Made by a program: the position numbers and the translations under genes. From Mrakia gelida (Eukaryota; Basidiomycota; Tremellomycetes; Cystofilobasidiales; Mrakiaceae): a stretch of DNA of 64,000 nt. Location: contig BRON01000005.1 of the NCBI GenBank assembly GCA_024345305.1, positions 682,001 to 746,000 on the forward strand. Direction: 5' to 3'. Shown piece by piece: positions 47,380 through 60,286 of this stretch. The notes beneath the pieces are model-generated. The model worked only from the letters and a program-made list of their open reading frames with translations. It did not search any database and was not told where the DNA came from. How positions within the stretch are numbered: position 1 is the first letter of the stretch; every line of letters begins with the position of its first letter.

Positions 47380-50300
47380 TCACATCCACCTAACCTCCTT
47401 CCCTCCCGGTCCACCCACCGTCCCCGTCGCTCGTCCAACCTGCAATCCCATCCTGCTCGCCAACCCCATTCCAGGCGAGATACTCATCGCTCCCTCCATG
47501 CTCTTCCCAAGACTGTTCATCTCCTCGTCGTCCTCCAAGCTTCCCAGCAGCCTCCCGCTCCTCCCTCCGCTCGTCTTCCTGCCCCTCCTCGTAGCAGCAG
47601 CAGAAGGGGGGATCCTGTAGCCAGGTTGGTCCTCCAGGCTTTCGGACGTCGAGGGGAAGCGATCTCCAGCCTCGTTCTCCTCGTCCTCGATGGAAACCTC
47701 CGAGTTGGACTCGTCCTCGTCGTCGTTGGAGGAATCGTCGTCGTCGTCCGACTCTCCTGCGTCCCAGTCGACGTAGATGGGGTGGATGAAGCGGGAGGAG
47801 GTGGGAAGGTTGTATGGGTCGAAGGGGAAGAAGGAGTCGAGGTCTGCTTCGTCCGAGGCTTGTCCTCCTGGGGTGCTGGAGGAAGGGCGGTTGTGCGCTT
47901 TCGGAACGGGGAGGTTGTTGGTTGAGAAGGAGGCGAAGGAGTTGGTGGTGAGGAGCGAAGGGGTAAGGAGGGAAGACGTGGAGGAGGAGGCGTTGGTGTT
48001 AGAGTTGGAGGAGAAGGGAGTTCGGTTGTTGGCTTGGATGATGTGGTAGACGTAAAGGAAGGAGGTTTCGTTCGCGACGCGAGCGAACTGCTTGACGACG
48101 TTGGGCGAGCAGACCTGAGGAGCGAAGAAGAAGAGAGTAAGTTAGCGATCTGGACTCGAGGACGTGAGGTGAGACAGGTGCAGAAGGAGTACAAGACGAA
48201 CTTTGAGAGGATTGAACGGACTCGACACGACCTTCTCCAACACGTCCAAACCCTTCGCCCACTGCCTCTTCCCTCCGACTCCTCGCCCAGCCATCTCCCC
48301 GTCCTCACCCATCATATCCATCTCTCCCTCCTCTCCCTCCACCAGATCCTTCCACCTGAAGCAGAAGATCAGGAAGACGGCCTGCGACACCGCGAAGAAC
48401 ACTCCGAACCCTCCCTGCCCTCTCACTCCAGCAACTCCCTCCAAAATCTCCGGATTCAACCTCGCCGTCTCCATCTGAGCAGCCAGGTAGTGACACAGAA
48501 GTGCTACCACCTCCCTCACACTCCCCTTCTCGACCCAATTCGCTCGACTAACAAACGAAGCGATGTAGCTCGCCGACGCGATCCTCGTGATGTCCGGTTG
48601 ATCCTTCTCGAAGAGCGCTCGCGAGAGGAGGAGGGATTGGAACTCCTCGGTGAACGAGGGACTGAGGGAGGTGAACCAGAAGAGGAGGAACTGGGTGTAT
48701 CGGGATTTGTAGGTTTTGAGGATGAGTCGATCGAAGATGTTGAGGAGGGAGGAGAACTGGGATTGGCGGAGGTTTCGAGCGATGAGGGCTTGGGCTGGGG
48801 TGATGAGGAGGGAGGAGGAGACGGTGTGCTTGAGGAAGGAGGGGAAGATGGATTGCTGAGGCGGTGGGAGGAGGAGGGAGGTGGAGGAAGAGTTGTTGGA
48901 GGCAGGAGGAGGGAGGGTGGTGGTTCCGTCTCCGAATTTCGCGACGTCGTGGAGCTTAGAGAAATGCTCGAAGGTGGTGTTGAGGATGATATCGAGCTTG
49001 CTCATCATCTCCCTGATGACCTTGTGCTTGGCTTTACGCTTTCCCTCATCCTCGTCCTCCGAGAGAACGTCCGTGTCGAGGAGGACCTCGTCGTCGTCTG
49101 AATCGAGATCGTCGTCGTCTGATCCGTCATCGTCGGCGAGGTCTGGTTCCTCCGGCTCATCCGAGAGCACTCGATCGAACGGATCCATGTCCTCCAGCGA
49201 TCCAGCGTCAGAGGCATCGTCGTCGTCGTCCTCATCGTCCGAGAGGTCGTCCCACTCGATCTGGATCTCGACCTGTCGACGTCGGAAAGAACGAACACCA
49301 AAACGAGCTTGGTGTCAGTTGCACGTCGAACCTGGAAGTTTGGAAAGCTTCAGAGTCGACTCACGTCTATCTGAATGGCTCTCTCAACGATCTTGGCGAG
49401 GACCTTGTCGGCGAGAGGTGGGCAGTACTCGACGACTCGAAGTGCGTTTCGGAGGTAGGTGAGTTGAGCGATCTTTTGGTCTCGCTTGTGAGGAAAGTGG
49501 TGGAGGAGAATGGGTGAGATGATGGAAGGGAGAGTTGGGATGAGGGTGATGAGGTGGGCGAGTAGGGTGTGGATCCGGTTGTAGATTAGACCTCGAGTGA
49601 GAGTTGGCGTCGAGGAGGTGGAGGTGGAAGGAAGAGGAAGGAAGAGAGCTCGCAGGCGAGATTCTGAACGACAAAGAGGTGAAGAACGGGGAGATATATA
49701 GAGAGAAATGTCAGAACATGTCTCGAAAGCTTGTGTGTAGCAGATGAAGAGCCCGAAGAGCAGCTCAAGGTGTCCAAGAAGACCCACGGTAGCTCAGCCC
49801 TCTCACGCAATTGCTGACGACCTCTCCGACCCACTCCATTCTCAAACTGACGATGACTCCAATCATAGTCGTGTAGACTCGGACGAAGGACTCGTCTGCT
49901 GTCGTCCATGGGAGCTGAACGATTGCTTGGATGAGGGAAGCGTGGGTGGTGGAGGAGAGGAGGGAGGCGTGAGAGCTGAGGGCCGTGAGGAGGGGGAGGA
50001 GGAGGGTGGTTTTGAGAGGTGTCGAGGACGAGCTCGACGGTCGGATTTGAGAGAGGAGGTCGTTGTAGGTTTCGGAGTCTCCCTGTAGATGCGACGAGAG
50101 GTAAGAGGAGGGAGATGATGAGCTTCAAGAGGTCGAGGAAGGTCAAAGGGAGGAGGGAGGGAGGGAAAGGGAGGGAAGGTGGTCGTGTGAACTCACATTC
50201 TCCATGTCTACGAGAGCCTTGACCACGAAGGTTCCGTACATTCCCTTCTTCCAATCCTTATTTTCTACAGGAGCGACCTCCTTGCCCTTTCCCTTGTCAT

Positions 50301-50466
50301 CTGAAAGAGTGGAGGGCGCGAATCCCAGAGACCTCGCGTCGCTGACACTCTTCGTCCTCCTTGGAGCTGGACTTCCGTTCGAAGAGTCGGAAGGGCGAGA
50401 GCGTTTCTTGCCAATCACAGACTGAGTACGGTAGACGTTGTCCGCAGGAGGAGCGAGCACAGACAT
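47380..50466 (-). CDS. RRN3: RNA polymerase I transcription initiation factor Rrn3
   Basis: Five exons: 50466-50197, 50082-49788, 49663-49365, 49272-48202, 48114-47380; 889 residues. After a hydrophilic start (MSVLAPPADNVYRTQS) come HEAT-like helices with QLPWTTADESFVRVYTTMIG, then GLIYNRIHTLLAHLITLIP, FPHKRDQKIAQLTYLRNALR and EYCPPLADKVLAKIVERAIQ, a long Asp/Glu stretch (DLSDDEDDDDASD), FLLFWFTSLSPSFTEEF, LSRALFEKDQPDITRIASAS and the C-terminal block FVSRANWVEKGSVREVVALL, RFIHPIYVDWDAGES. Known role: bridges Pol I to the promoter-bound core factor; growth-regulated. The second donor (GTGGGT at 49787) is atypical but is set by phase. Divergent from the F-box gene. Confidence 0.93.
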
Positions 50467-51039
50467 CGAGAAAAGAAGGAGGGGGAGGAGGAGGGGGGGA
50501 GGAAGGAGAAGGAGAGGGTTGGGAAGGAAATTAAGGAGCAGAGCTCACTCAAAACTGGTCGGAGCTCACCCGAAAGCGCAGCGAGCCTCTTCCTCGCTGA
50601 TTTTTTGCATGGATGCATAAGAACCGTCAGTTCGTTGAAGGCTGGTCCAGGATCTTTATTTCCTCGAAATAAGCAACGAAAACGGAGGCAGGACGAGGGA
50701 GAAAGGGCGGGAGCGAGGGAAGGAGAGCGCGCGAGGTTCACCCAACTCGTTTGCTCCCAAACGCCCACAAGTCCCCACCCCTCGCTTCCTCGCTTTTCGA
50801 GATATCTCGTACGCCAAGGGACTCTCCCAACTTCGACAGTGAGTACAATGGACCTGGAACTCGTACCTACCAGACCGAGCGGAGGGAAAGAAGCTCGCGA
50901 AGGCGTTGGGTCGAGCTCACCCTCGACTCCTCCCTTCCTTCCATTTTCAGCCCTCCTCACGTCCGTCTGCCTTCCTTGACCCCATCTGGAAAGTACAAGC
51001 TGACTTCTCGTATATCGTTCCATGTCTGTCTGATCAGAT
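50467..51039. promoter_or_regulatory. divergent region RRN3 / F-box-like gene with 5'UTR intron
   Basis: About 570 bases. Donor GTGAGT at 50839 and a branch-like GCTGAC plus acceptor ending 51037 suggest a 5'UTR intron just before the ATG at 51040. Confidence 0.5.
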
Positions 51040-52369
51040 ATGGCGATTGAACTCCCCAAAGGTCCTCGTTCGCCTCCCTTCTCGAGCTTCTCAAAGGACG
51101 AGCTCGTCGAGATGCTTCAAGAGGCAGAATGCGAGATCGTTGCTCTCCGAAGGAAGCTCGCTACGGACGGAGCTATATGGACGTGGGAGGGAGATGCTGC
51201 TGGTCTGAAGCAGAACAAGACGGGAGGGAAGTCGACTCACTTTTGGTCAAAGGTGAGGCTTTTTCTCGCCTTGAGCTTCGCTCAGCCTTCCTTCGACGCG
51301 AGCTCAGTTTCTTCTGTTCCTCTGGGCTCGTCCAGGCTCCTCAAGATGCTGTCGAATCGCGTCATTACGTTCAAAGTACCCTCCTACCCTCCCCTCGACT
51401 TCCAGTCGAACTCTTACGCGTAATCGCGTCCGATTGCGATCCCAAGACCCTCGCCTCCCTCGCTTCGACCAACCTCCTCTTCCTCGAAATCGCCACTCCC
51501 ATCCTCTACGAGACCATGGTCGTGTCGAGACCCAGAAGTCTTGACGCTTTCGTCAATGCAGTGAGTGAAACGAAGTTTCATCGCCTCCGACGTTCTGATC
51601 AGATCTAACTTCCGTCGTTCACGACGCGTCTGGTCACAACAGACCTACTCCCCCGCCCTCTCCTCTCTCCTCCCTCGTCTCTCCCTCCACTCAGTCCTCC
51701 ACCTCCACCTTCCTCTCAGGGAGGGAGAGCCCAGTGATTCTGACCCTCCCCCCTCCCCTCCAACAAACCGACCTTCCCTCCCCATCCTCCCCTTCCCTCG
51801 TCTCCAAACCCTCCAACTCAACGTCAAAACCCTCATCAACCCACCCCTACCTTACGAGCGCGAACTCCTCTTCGAACTCACCTCCCGCCTCCTCTTCACT
51901 CTCACTCCCCAAACCATCACCTTCGCCGCCTCCCACGACATGCAAGACAGCCCCTGGGAGTCCTTTCGAAATCGACGACGACCTCTGGGGGACTTGCCTA
52001 GCAAACTGGTCAACCGCTCGGAACCCTCAGGAGTTCTTCCTCGTACAGTTCAAGGAGGTGTCCATCACGACAGACTCAGGACGGAACCTCTACGCTTTGG
52101 ATCCCTTGTTGTACAGCAAGCTCGTTTCGACCCATCGGTTCCAGTGGATCGTCAACCAGGGTGACGAGGATTCATTCGATAACTTCGTCAATTGCGCGCT
52201 TCCGAAGATGATCCAGGACCGTTCGCCTGTGCTGGAGAGGTGGAACAAGAGGGTGGGAGGGTTCGAGATTGTGGTGAGGACGGAGGAGGAGAGGGAAGCG
52301 GTGATTTGGGAGGTTCAGAGTGAGATGAAGGAGAAGTGGTGGGGGTTGATTAAGGTTGTTGTTGGTTAG
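51040..52369 (+). CDS. F-box-like protein, interrupted by a one-base frame break
   Basis: Exons 51040-51252, 51336-51560 and 51643-52369. The start is MAIELPKGPRSPPFSSFSKD, followed by a short coiled-coil-like region (ELVEMLQEAECEIVALRRKL). Exon 2 contains SPRLPVELLRVIASDCDPKT and LASLASTNLLFLEIATPILY, which fits the LPxELL...L..C..F pattern of fungal F-box domains. Leu-rich segments follow. Exon 3 is 727 bases, one more than a multiple of three. Up to about 51966 the good frame reads TFAASHDMQDSPWESF; after it the good frame reads FEIDDDLWGTCLANW. Removing one T from CCTTTCG (51962-51968) would restore a single frame ending at TAG 52369. Assembly indel or pseudogene. Confidence 0.6.
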
Positions 52370-52671
52370 CTAGCCAGATAGCAGTCGTCGCGTGGGCAGG
52401 TATACATTACGGAGTGTGCCGAAGAAGGAAATCGAGGTCGGGAAGACGCGTCCGTTTCGACGCGTGTGTTTGGGTTGGTACAGAAAGAGCCATGATTGAT
52501 TGATTGGGATTCGTATGCAAGTTAGAAAAGAGAGAGTACGACGAGCGAACGAAAGATAGAAAATAGAGCGTAAACAAGACACCGACCGAGAGAGAAAGTA
52601 AAGCAAAAGGAAGGGAAGATAAACGACTCGAAAGCAAAGCGACAAAGAAAGAGTTCGACGCGACGACCGAG

Positions 52672-55600
52672 CTAAGCGAGGTATCCGTCCTTGGGGATTT
52701 GGTCCTGCAAACCACGCGCACAAAAGAGACGGTCGGGGTCAGCGAGGGAAGAAGGAAGAAGAGGAGAGGATTGAAGGGAAAGCGAGCGAGCTCAACTGAC
52801 CTTCAACTCCAAAAAGTTAACCCAAGCCCTCTCAAGATCCCAGCCGTTCCCTTCCAAGCACTGGAACGAGAACGCCACGTTGAGACCCGACTTCTGACTG
52901 AACTGGGAGATGAGGATCTCTTTGTCTTGGTCGGACTGGGCACGAGGCGAAGTGAAGGAGAACGAAACGGCGAAGGCAGAGAAGAGGGAACGCGTCAGTT
53001 TTCGAGTTCGAGTTCGGGTTCGGCGCGAACGGGTTCGACTTCGACTCACAAGCTGAGGAGCAGCGGTAACGGGAACGATAACGACGTTCGGTTCGAGAGG
53101 CAGGGAGTCTGGTTCCCACGCTGTCGAGGCGGTGTAGTTCCGAACGGTGAGTTGATCCGAAAGGATCACGCAGGGCCAGCCTGCTGCTCGAGCTCTGTGG
53201 TTGAGCGAAGATCAGAGGATACCGAGATCAGCGAGCGGAACGAGAACGAGAAAAGAGAGCGAAGAGGGAGGGGAGAGAGAGGAAGAGGGAGGGAAGGACG
53301 AACGCTGAGTCCGGCGGCGAAGGCGAGAGAATGAACGACCTGTCGAACGAACGGAGACCCATGACGGGCACTGGTGCAGGAGAAGAGAGAGAGAGGAGGG
53401 AAAAGAGGAGTCAGCGAAGGGAAGTTGGAGCTCTGGCTCGACAGAAACGAAGCCAGGGAAACGACGCGTCGGGTCGGCAAAACTCACTCTCCTCAAACTC
53501 CCCGTGCACGGTCACAAGCAACACCGGTCCTCCCACCTCCCTCTCCACAGGATACGAATCCACACTCCACTTCTCAGCCCTCTCCAAAGGATGCTTCGTC
53601 ACCGGCACTCCCATCTCTCCACTACCTCCTCCTCCGCTCTTCCCAGCGAAGATCTTCATGATCGCCTCCCCTCCGACGTGCAACCGACTGACTCGATCCG
53701 CGAGCTTGGACATCCGAAGGAGGTTCCGGGAGATGGAGGTGTAAGGCTTCCAAGTCAGGGCTTTCTGGTTGGGGAGGATGGTTTGGAGTCCTGCTGATCG
53801 AGCTCGGGGAGCGATGGTGGTGTTCATGGCGAGGGAGAAGGTGGATTCGGGGAGGTAGATGGGCGCAAGGGAGGAGCGGGAGGTGTCAAAGAGGGGGAAG
53901 AATCTGCACGAACACACACGAGCGAAGCAAAAAGAAGAGGAGCGCGTCAGAAAGAGAGAGGCGAGCGAGAGGTCGGCGCGTCGAAACGAAGCGAGGGAAA
54001 CGAAACTCACTTGGCGAGGAAACCACGAACGAAATCCGCGTCTCCGCTGATAAAGTTCTGGACCATGGGGAGAGGGAAGCGAGGGATAGGGCGAGGGTTG
54101 GGTGCTTCCGAATTGCTGGCGGTGGTGGTGAGGGGTGGGACGATCACGACGGGTGGGATTTGCTCGGCCTTGACGTCGAAGGTGATGGAGAAGATGGGTT
54201 TGGAGTCGAGGAGGCGGAGGAAAGGGTGGAAGGTGGTCATGAGGCTGAAAGCGCGAACCGACCGAGGGACAAGGAAGTCAGTTCGAGGTCGACGGACGCG
54301 AGGACGCGACGAGAGCGAAAATGACTCACGTTCGGTAACCCTCCTCTCCTCGTTCTGCGATCTCCTTGTCCCTGAAGGGACATCCGACAGTGATGAGTTC
54401 GTGGAGGTTCATGAGACCCGTCTTGAGGGAGATCATGGCTTTGATGGAGGTGAGGTCGGTGAGGGGATTGTTGGCGATCGAGAAGTTTCGAACGGTTGGG
54501 ACGAATTGGGTGAGGGCTTCCAGCGAGTCGGTGTTGACGAGTTTGTTGTTCTCGTAGGAGATGGTGATGACCTGACGTAGAAACGAAGCGAGAGGTCAGC
54601 TCGAGACGAAGATGAGGAGGAGAGAGCAGGAGCTGGCCGAACTGGTGGTTTGAGCTCAGCGACGAGCTTCCAAAGGACCTTGGCCATAGCTGAACGACTG
54701 TTCTTGTGACCTGGAGGGAAGACCTCTCTCTCAAGCAGCCATGCATCGTGAGACATGGCCTGTTAAAACCGAATCCGAGTCGCAAAGAAGGGAGGGAAAA
54801 AAGTCAGCTTGACTCCACGTCCTCCCTCAAACACCTCTCTCCCGACTTCCCCTGCACGAAATCGCTCATAAACTTACCGAGAGGTTCAACATCGCGCTAT
54901 CAGGCGAGTATCTCGTCAACAACCACGCCCTCAGATGATCTATCGTCCCCGTCCTCGGCTTCGCTCCCGCCATCGGATCCGCTCTCGCACTCTTCCCTCC
55001 TGATCCTCCACCTCTCGCGCTCGGCGATCCTGCGGGCATTCGAGATCCTCTACCGCTGGCGGGACCATGAGTCCGTCCACGTGATGAAGATCCGGTTGCG
55101 TTGGCTGAGGAGAGACCGTCGGGTTGAGGTCGTGAGGATCCCTGGGGTGAGAGAGGACGAGAGGAGGAGAGGAGCGAAGGAGTCGTGGGTGGTGGAAGGG
55201 AAGGGCCGAGACGGGAGGGGAAGGGGAAGAAAGGTGGGAGGGGAGGGTGATGAACATCTGTACGGGGGTAGAAAGGGGAAGATGTGAGGAGAATGAAAAA
55301 GGAGAGATCATAGTTACCGGCATGTGCTGAAGGAAGGAAGGAGGAGGACGGAACGGAAGAGAGGTGGTGGAAAGAACAAGGTCAGCTTCTTTAATCGCGA
55401 CGGAAGAGCTCAGAACTTGGGACAGGGGATGGAAGAGATCTCAAGGAAGCCATGCTCGACTGAGAGATCTGCTGATGAAAGGATGGACGCGTCTGATGGC
55501 GGATGGGAAGGGGAGGGAGGGGAAGGAAGGAAGAACAAAGCTGAACAGCTGATCCACTTCTTCGACTCGCCACCACGGCCCCGTCCTTCAAGCTACAGCA

Positions 55601-55974
55601 TCCATCCCAGATCATGGATCTAGTACACCCTAGATCTCTCCAGTGGAGCTCGGGTGGGATCTGAGCTCGTCTCAGAGGCCAAAACTCGGAGGGAAGGCAA
55701 GGATCACCTCGCCACCTCTCGCCACCCCGTCCTTCCCGTCCCTCTCAGCTCCCTGCAAAGCTCCCACAAGCGCTGTCTCGCCATCTACACGGGCACGAAG
55801 TCGTCTCTACTCCCTACTGTCTCACATCCCTCCAAAATCGAAGCAAAAAGAGCTTGTACTAACCATTCTTCCACCACCTCTGTTCCCACCTCTGCCTCCT
55901 CCTCCCCTCCTCAACGGTCCACCTCCTCCTCCTCCCGAAGGACGAGTATCCATGGAAGCCTCTGCGATAGACAT
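52672..55974 (-). CDS. MEX67: mRNA export receptor Mex67 (NXF family)
   Basis: Eleven exons: 55974-55864, 55326-55318 (9 bases), 55141-54878, 54759-54643, 54571-54330, 54244-54011, 53903-53488, 53370-53304, 53194-53050, 52935-52801, 52704-52672; 590 residues. The N-terminus is RGG-like (MSIAEASMDTRPSGGGGGG, LRRGGGGRGG). Then DHLRAWLLTRYSPDSAMLNL, LRRs (VITISYENNKLVNTDSLEAL, VRNFSIANNPLTDL), NTF2-like domain (FLRLLDSKPIFSITFDVKAE, PMVQNFISGDADFVRGFLAK), and the UBA-like TAP-C domain (ISQFSQKSGLNVAFSFQCLE, GNGWDLERAWVNFLELK) ending in PKDGYLA. Known role: with Mtr2, carries mRNPs through nuclear pores. The first two introns are long (537 and 176 bases) and the 9-base exon is inferred from splice signals, so the N-terminus is less certain. 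Confidence 0.93.
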
Positions 55975-56332
55975 GTTGATATGACGACCGAGCTAGAGCG
56001 ACGATGAGGTGGGGGGTTTCCGTGAAGAAAGAGGAGGGAGCGGGTGACGGTTGGGAGATAGGAAGGGACAAGGGAGAGCTCATCAATTTGGCAGGGGAGG
56101 AGGCGAAAGCGTCGTCGAGCTCGTCCGTCGTTCGGTGAGTTTAGATGCAATTTTTGATAGACAAAAAGGTCGGCAAACGATGTCTTGTACTCTTATCAAT
56201 ACAGCTAACCAGTTTTTGTACCAATTTTCCGACTTCTTCAACGAAGTCAGGTCGAACGTGCACATGACGACCTGCGAGCGGTTTCCCTTTCGTCCTCGCT
56301 CCTCCCCTCTTCCCAGCTCCCCTCCAACGACC
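55975..56332. promoter_or_regulatory. divergent promoter region, MEX67 / endopolyphosphatase
   Basis: About 360 bases, with an AT-rich stretch around 56140-56250. No defined element. Confidence 0.45.
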
Positions 56333-59300
56333 ATGAGAGGACTCTTGCCGATCAACATCTTCGTACTAGGGTTCGCCCTTCTAGGACCTTGTAGCGGGGC
56401 GGAACAGATCGCTGCTTCCTCGCTAGGACGAGCTGTTCAACAGCAGCAGGGAGAGAAGAGTGAGTTCAGCCCTTCGTTCCTCCTTCTCGATTGAGCTCGT
56501 CCCCCTAAACGAGTCCCTCTTCGCTCGCAAAAACTGCTCAAACTGACTCTTAACGGCTCCGTGGCTTGATCAGAGCTTCATGGTAGATTCATACAGTACG
56601 TCCTTCGCGTCCTCAGGGCAACAGCAGCTCTGAAAGGAGCGACCTCGAACGAAGCTCACCTCAAACTCTCCTCCCTCCTTCTCGTTCGTTCAGCTTCACG
56701 GACGCTCATCCCGACCCTTTCTACACTCCTGGAACTCCAATCGACGCTTCGTGTCACATATGGAAGGATGGTCACATCGGTGGAGATGACAAGAAGAAGA
56801 AGAAGAAGAAGGGGGACGACAAGGACAAGGATGAGGACGAGCTCGCTGGGAAGTGGGGAGTAGGACCTTCGTGAGCTCGCTCTCTCTTCGTTCCTTCCTT
56901 CCGTCTCGGATGGAACCTGATTTGAACTCGGCTTTTTCGCTCGTAGGGACTGCGACTCTCCTACCTCACTGGTGAATCTCACGTTCGACTGGCTCGAGAA
57001 GGAATGGGCAGACAAGGTCGACTTTGTGATCTGTGAGTTCAACCTTCTCCTCCCTCGTCTCTTTTTCCCCCTCGGCTCCTCTTTTCAGCTCGAGCTGACC
57101 CTCTCCCTCTTTCGCCCAACTTCATCAGGGACGGGAGATAATGCTCGGTTCGTCCTCTCCTTCCCTCCTTCCCTGAGAGAGCTCGCAACGGGCCAGAACG
57201 AAACCAAACAACTCAACTGACGCTTGCTTCGTTTCGCTCGCAGACACGACATCGATCGAACGTACCCTCGAACGCCTCAGGAGATCTACAACCTCAACAG
57301 GATGATGTCAGGGAGGATGCACGATATCTTCAAGTCGAAGGGGATCCCGGTCGTGCCGAGTTTGGGGAACAACGATATCTGGCGTGAGTCGAGGTCGTCG
57401 CGTTCGTTCGTTCGCTCTCTCGGAACCCTCACTGACCGCTATCGTTTTTTGCCTCGCGGCACTTGTTGCAGCTCATAACATTCTCTACCCTGGCCCTAAC
57501 GCCATCACCAACGAGTTCCTCGAGTGAGTCTTCTCTTTCGTCGCCCATCTTTTGCCTCGCTTCATCTCTCATCCTCCCCTCCCACCCCCTCTCAAACCAC
57601 CCACCCCAGCATCTGGCACAAATACATCCCCTCCGAACAGATCCACGTCTTCCAACGAGGAGCGTACTTCACCGTCGAAGTCATCCCCGATCAACTCGCC
57701 GTCATCTCCCTCAACACCCTCTACTGGTACGACTCCAACAAAGCCGTCGACGGATGTGCGTTTGGATCCAAGGATCCGGGAGCGCTGGAGATGGATTGGT
57801 TGGATGTTCAGTTGGAGATTTTTAGGGGGCGGGGGATGCAGGTGAGTGAGCGAAGGGACGAGGGGGGCGGGTGGGTGGGGGGGAGGGAGGGGGGAGGACG
57901 GTGGGTTCGAGTTGCGAGCTGACCTTTGTTTCGTGTTCGCACCAGGTCTGGCTCTCAGGACACGTACCACCTACGAAAGGGAACTTCTTCCCTGATTGTG
58001 TACGTCTCGCTCTCTCCCTCCTTCTCTCCTCTTCTTGCACCGAAGCTCACTTCCCATTCTCGACGCGTCTTCGTTCTCAGTGGTACCGCTACGGCGAGCT
58101 CGCTCTTCGCTACCAGGACACCATCGTCGGTCACACTTACGGACACATGAACGTTGATCATTTCTTTATGATTGGTGAGTCGTTGCACGCAAAAACTCAA
58201 CCCCAACTCGCTTTCCCTTTTCGAGTTTGAAGACAAGACGCGTGTGATCTGACTTTCGTTCTCGTTCCTCGTGTCGCTCGTGAACCAGACTCACTATCGC
58301 TATCCCGCTACGCCAAAGAAGTCGACGACAACTCCTTCGTCTCAAGCTCGAACCTCTCGACTCCTGCGCTGAACTACGACTCGGCGAGGAACCTGTACTC
58401 GGAGATGGATTATGAGATTATGAAGGTGGGTGGATCGTTTTGTTCTTTCCTCTTCTCTCTCTCTCGTCCTCCCTCTCCCCACAACTGACCTCGCGTCTAC
58501 TCTTCCATCTTTCCCTCCCCTCCCTTCCCTCGCTCACCCCGGTTCGTTACTGCAGTCCCGAACCCGCTCCGGAACCCTCGAAGGCGACGTCCTCCGCGAC
58601 TTCAAAGATCTCCCGAAACCCAAGAAGCTCCTCTACGAGGATTACGCGATCATCAACGTTGGACCTTCGGTCATCCCGACATATTTCCCTTCGGTTAGGA
58701 TCTTTACGTGAGTCTTGAGGAGTGATGCCCAGACGAGAGGAGGGAGGGAGGGAGGGGAGGAGAGGAGAGGATACGCGTCGACTCCCGTTTCCGTCTTCGG
58801 TTCGAAGCTTTCGCTGACTCTTTCTCTCTTCCCCTTACCTCCTCTCTCTCTTGCACGAACAATGATCGACCCGAACCCAGCTACAACACAACCGGAACAC
58901 CCTACCGTCAACCTCCCGACCTCTCCTCTTCCTCCTCCTATTCACCCTCTTCCGACAACTCCTCCGACTCCTCCTCATCCTCCGACTCCTCCGACGACCT
59001 CACCACCATCACCTCGGAGGAGGACCTCAAAAAAAAGAAGAACAAGAAGAAGCCCGCTCACGTCCCCGGGGACGAGTGGTGTCGACGGAGGAAGAACCGA
59101 GACAAGATTGTCTGTCAGCCTAGGATCCCGAGGCATGCGGATGGGGAGAGTCCGAGTAGGAAGAATACGTTTGGGACGCCTTTGGGGTATGCTCAGGTGA
59201 GTCTTCGGGGAGGGGGGCGGGAGGGGAGGGGATCGTGGGAGGGAGGGAGGGAGGAGAGGACGGGAGGGGAGGGAGACGCGATCTTGCGCACGGCGAGAAG

Positions 59301-59819
59301 AGGGAGAAAGAGAGCTGACTCGTTTTTGGCTTTGTTTTGTGACGGATGTGTAGTTCTACCTCCCCGACGTGAACGGGAAGAAGCAGCCTGAATGTTCGTC
59401 GTCGTCCCTTTCCTCTTTCTCTCGCGCGTCCTGTCTTCGTGTCGTTCGACCCAACCCTCTCGCTAATGTCCTCTTCTCTTCCTCTTCCCACAGACACCCT
59501 CGAATACCTAACCTACCCACCATCCCTCCTCCTTCCACCCCCTCACCACTCCAACTCCTCCTCCACTCCCCCACCCTTCGACCCACCCGTCCCTCTCCAC
59601 CTCCTCCCTCCCGCCCTTCTCGTTCCTCAACCCTCCGATTCCAACACCGCAACGACACCCACCGAAGTCCTCGCAGAGTTCTTCGCCCCGTACCGAATGC
59701 CGGATCTGACGATCCCGAGTTATATCGAGCTGGCGAGGAAGCTCGCGGAGGAGAAGAAGCTTTGGAAGAGGTTCTTGGAAGCGTTCTTTGTTGGGACGGG
59801 AGGGAAGGGATCGGATTAG
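56333..59819 (+). CDS. PPN1: endopolyphosphatase (Ppn1-type metallophosphoesterase)
   Basis: Fifteen exons: 56333-56459, 56574-56595, 56694-56870, 56947-57032, 57129-57147, 57244-57383, 57472-57523, 57610-57841, 57946-57999, 58081-58174, 58289-58425, 58556-58707, 58881-59196, 59354-59393, 59494-59819; 657 residues. The N-terminal hydrophobic segment (LPINIFVLGFALLG) is a signal anchor, as in vacuolar Ppn1. All metallophosphoesterase motifs are present: FIHFTDAHPDP, WTGDNARHD, SLGNNDIW, WLSGHVPPTKGNFFPD, GHTYGHMNVDHFF. The C-terminal region YAIINVGPSVIPTYFPSVRI is typical. Known role: cleaves polyphosphate chains in the vacuole. Two low-complexity inserts: a Lys run (about 56789-56811) and a Ser/Asp tract with Lys (58900-59060). 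Confidence 0.95.
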
Positions 59820-60286
59820 ATTGAGACCTGGTAGAAACGTTGAGGATCGGGTTGTTGTATTTGTTGTGAACTGATGCATGCGTTCGTGGTCTTAATTCGT
59901 GATCAGAGAGGGAAAGGGAGTGGGAGGGGAAGGACGCGACGAGGTCGAGGAGGGTCGTCGAGTCGAGCCAGCTGATCACCCTCGTTCTGCGTTTCCTTCC
60001 TCTGCGTTCCATCTCGAACCCCAAAAAGCAGCGACGTCCCAGCTTCCTGGCGTTCAAAGACGTCGTCGACCCAGCAGTCAAATCGTGACTGTTGCAGAAA
60101 CAGAGCCGAACAAGGAAACGCCAAAACAAGGCGTTCTGAGATCGATTTCGTGTGGGGTGCTTGTTCGGCTCCTCTCCTGTTGCCCCTACTTTTTTTGTCC
60201 CTCGCTTTTGTTCTCGAGCCCAGACTCTTTCCCTCGACCATCATCTACCTCTCTTCTTCGATCCTTCCTCGTTCGTCAACAACGTC
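59820..60286. other. intergenic, endopolyphosphatase to CBM-like gene
   Basis: About 470 bases, tandem arrangement; contains the 3' flank of one gene and the promoter of the next. No gene supported. Confidence 0.5.

Noticed and set aside
47517..48308. 263-codon minus-strand open frame
   Set aside because: Shifted-frame shadow of the last RRN3 exons; the RRN3 frame gives coherent sequence to the stop at 47380.
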